DNA of 6,430 nt from Acidobacteriota bacterium (lineage in GTDB: Bacteria > Acidobacteriota > Polarisedimenticolia > QHYA01), in assembly GCA_003223995.1 (NCBI GenBank), contig QHYA01000252.1, forward strand, positions 1-6,430. The letters are read 5' to 3'. Shown one piece after another: positions 5,066 to 6,430 of the stretch. Under the pieces are notes generated by a model, which saw only the letters and a program-made list of their open reading frames with translations, did no database searches and had not been told where the DNA came from. Made by a program: the position numbers and the translations under genes. Every line of letters starts with the position of its first letter. Position 1 is the first letter of the stretch.

Positions 5066-6181
5066 GAGCGCGACCGCCCACAAGGGGATGAAGGCTCCGG
5101 GCCAGTCGGGTATGAGCTGAGCGACGATGTAGCCGGTGCCGGCACCGACCAAGATACCGATGATGCCCCCGGTGAGACTGATCGTCACGGACTCGATCAG
5201 GAACTGGAGAAGGATCAGCCGCCGCCGGGCCCCCACCGCCATTCGCAGCCCGATCTCGCGCGTCCGCTCGGTGACCGACACGAGGAGGATGTTCATGATG
5301 CCGATCCCGCCGACCACGAGCGAGATCGAGACGATGCCGCCGAGGACGGCCGTCGACCAGCCGACGATCTTCCCCAAGACGTCCATGAGCTGCTGCTGGC
5401 TGATGATGCGGAAGTCGTCCGGCTGGTCGGGCCTGAGCTGATGCCGGCGCCGGAGCAACTCGGTGATCCGGTCCTGCGTCCACTCGATCGACCGGGGAGT
5501 GAATGTCTTGACCATCAGGAAGATCTGCTCCTCGGTCGGTTTCCCGTAAAGGGCGACGGCCGTCGAGAACGGGATCAGGACGAAGTCGTCCAACGATTCG
5601 GTCAGAAGGCTGCCTCTCTTCTCCATGATTCCGACGATCCGGAACTCCTGCCCCTGGATCGTCATGCTCTGCCCGAGCGGGTTGCCCTTGTACTTGAGCT
5701 TCCTCAGCACCTCCTGGCCGACGGCGCAGACGCGCGCCCGCACCTTGTCATCGACAGGCGAGAAGAAACGGCCGTTGCCCACGTAGAAACCGCGGACCTC
5801 CTGGAAAGGGGCCGTTGTGCCGAGGAGCGTGGTGTGATCGACCTCCTCTCCATGCCGAAGGGCGGCGCCCTTCTGAGCCACGGGCACGACCTCGTCCACG
5901 GTTTCCACCAGGCGCTTGATGATCAGCCCGTCATCCCATGTGAGCTGCACTCTCCCGAGCGTTTCTCCCTCCCTTCCCTCCGGACGGTCGGGCGCGATCA
6001 TCAGGGTGTTCGTCCCCAGCCCCTCGAACGACTGCTGGATCTTCTGGAAGAATCCTTGCACCAGCGACACGACCGCCACAACGGCGGCGACGCCGATCAC
6101 GATCCCCAGGGTCGTCAGCAAGGACCGCAGCTTGTTCGTCCAGATGGCGATGATAGCGATGCGGAAGGACTCGAAAATCAT
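4967..6181 (-). CDS. MacB/FtsX-type ABC transporter permease
   Basis: 404 residues, the expected length for a stand-alone MacB-like permease. An N-terminal amphipathic segment and first membrane helix (SLLTTLGIVIGVAAVVAVVS, 20-39) precede a MacB-PCD extracytoplasmic domain (about 50-270). This is followed by three membrane helices of the FtsX domain: 276-300 with VGGIGIMN (290-297), about 323-358 and about 365-392. The coupling motif TERTREIGLRMAVGAR (304-319) and the C-terminal YRASRLDPIESLRYE signature (390-404) are typical. Such permeases work as mechanotransmitters: ATP hydrolysis in the cytoplasm drives periplasmic movements that expel peptides, macrolide-like compounds or lipoproteins, often with a periplasmic adaptor and TolC. 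The substrate cannot be inferred. It follows its ATPase by 12 bases in one operon. Its 3' end overlaps the convergent acetyltransferase gene by 99 bases. The ATG start fits the family N-terminus; the Shine-Dalgarno sequence is weak, suggesting translational coupling to the ATPase gene. Confidence 0.96.
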   Translation of the reverse strand: MIFESFRIAIIAIWTNKLRSLLTTLGIVIGVAAVVAVVSLVQGFFQKIQQSFEGLGTNTLMIAPDRPEGREGETLGRVQLTWDDGLIIKRLVETVDEVVPVAQKGAALRHGEEVDHTTLLGTTAPFQEVRGFYVGNGRFFSPVDDKVRARVCAVGQEVLRKLKYKGNPLGQSMTIQGQEFRIVGIMEKRGSLLTESLDDFVLIPFSTAVALYGKPTEEQIFLMVKTFTPRSIEWTQDRITELLRRRHQLRPDQPDDFRIISQQQLMDVLGKIVGWSTAVLGGIVSISLVVGGIGIMNILLVSVTERTREIGLRMAVGARRRLILLQFLIESVTISLTGGIIGILVGAGTGYIVAQLIPDWPGAFIPLWAVALSFGFASLIGAIFGIYPAYRASRLDPIESLRYE

Positions 6182-6193
6182 GCCCGTGGACCG

Positions 6194-6430
6194 TCAGACC
6201 CGCGCGGCTGCCGCGGCCCGTCCGGTGGCGATGTCGTCCACGACCTTGCCGTCTCTCAGGCGCACGATCCGGTGGGCGCGCTCGGCGATGTATTCCTCGT
6301 GAGTGACGAGGATGATCGTGTTGCCGTGCTCCCAGAGCCTGTCGAAGAGGTCCATGATCTCGTCCCCGGTCTTCGAATCGAGGTTCCCTGTCGGCTCGTC
6401 CGCGAGCAGGATCGATGGGTTGTTGACGAG
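6194..6430 (-). CDS. ABC transporter ATP-binding protein, MacB/LolD type (C-terminal part, runs off the right edge)
   Basis: The last 78 codons are in the window. They carry the Walker B motif with catalytic Glu (ILLADEPTGNLD, residues 7-18 of the fragment; Glu12), the D-loop (GNLDSKTG) and the H-loop histidine (IILVTHEE, His44), followed by AHRIVRLRDGKVV. The ADEPTGNLD form is typical of the MacB/LolD/FtsE subfamily. This fits the permease gene 12 bases downstream, the protein it would power by hydrolysing ATP on the cytoplasmic face. Walker A, the Q-loop and the LSGGQ signature lie outside the window. All visible catalytic residues are intact. The tail (ATGRAAAAARV) is short and Ala-rich and looks like an ordinary variable end. 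Confidence 0.96.
   Translation of the reverse strand, partial: LVNNPSILLADEPTGNLDSKTGDEIMDLFDRLWEHGNTIILVTHEEYIAERAHRIVRLRDGKVVDDIATGRAAAAARV

Overview
This is a GC-rich bacterial chromosomal segment with compact gene packing, frequent GTG/TTG starts and strongly GC-biased third codon positions. A complex I subunit (NuoL), a fructose/Ntr-type PTS IIA protein and a MacB-type ABC exporter are all bacterial families. The divergent flavour of several proteins suggests an environmental lineage such as Acidobacteriota, Myxococcota or a related candidate phylum, but nothing here fixes the taxonomy. I see no rRNA, tRNA, CRISPR array, transposase or phage gene.

Layout. At the left edge, a partial Nudix hydrolase (ADP-ribose pyrophosphatase type) on the minus strand runs off the window. 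It is divergent from a plus-strand gene (249-893) for a conserved-looking protein of unknown function. That gene converges, 6 bases apart, on a minus-strand endonuclease V homologue (900-1592) in which most catalytic residues are replaced. Next on the minus strand are a PTS EIIA domain protein (1718-2182) and a broken nuoL (2265-4108). nuoL is split into two reading frames, and roughly 57 conserved codons are missing at the junction near 3170.

A 312-base intergenic region (4109-4420) follows. It holds a convincing minus-strand promoter reading toward nuoL: TTGACA, a 17-base spacer and an extended -10. Direct repeats abut the -35, and a CRP/FNR-family-like palindrome overlaps the predicted start site. 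On the other side, a plus-strand GNAT acetyltransferase (TTG start, 4421) runs 99 bases into the 3' end of a minus-strand MacB/FtsX-type permease (4967-6181). The permease follows its ATPase partner (6194 to the right edge, partial) with a 12-base gap. These two form an ordinary exporter operon.

The window is a set of small housekeeping or accessory units and not one obvious multi-gene system. The points most worth a second look are the catalytically stripped EndoV homologue next to an unknown protein that may share its fold, the damaged and isolated nuoL (real pseudogene or assembly error), and the elaborate promoter in front of it.
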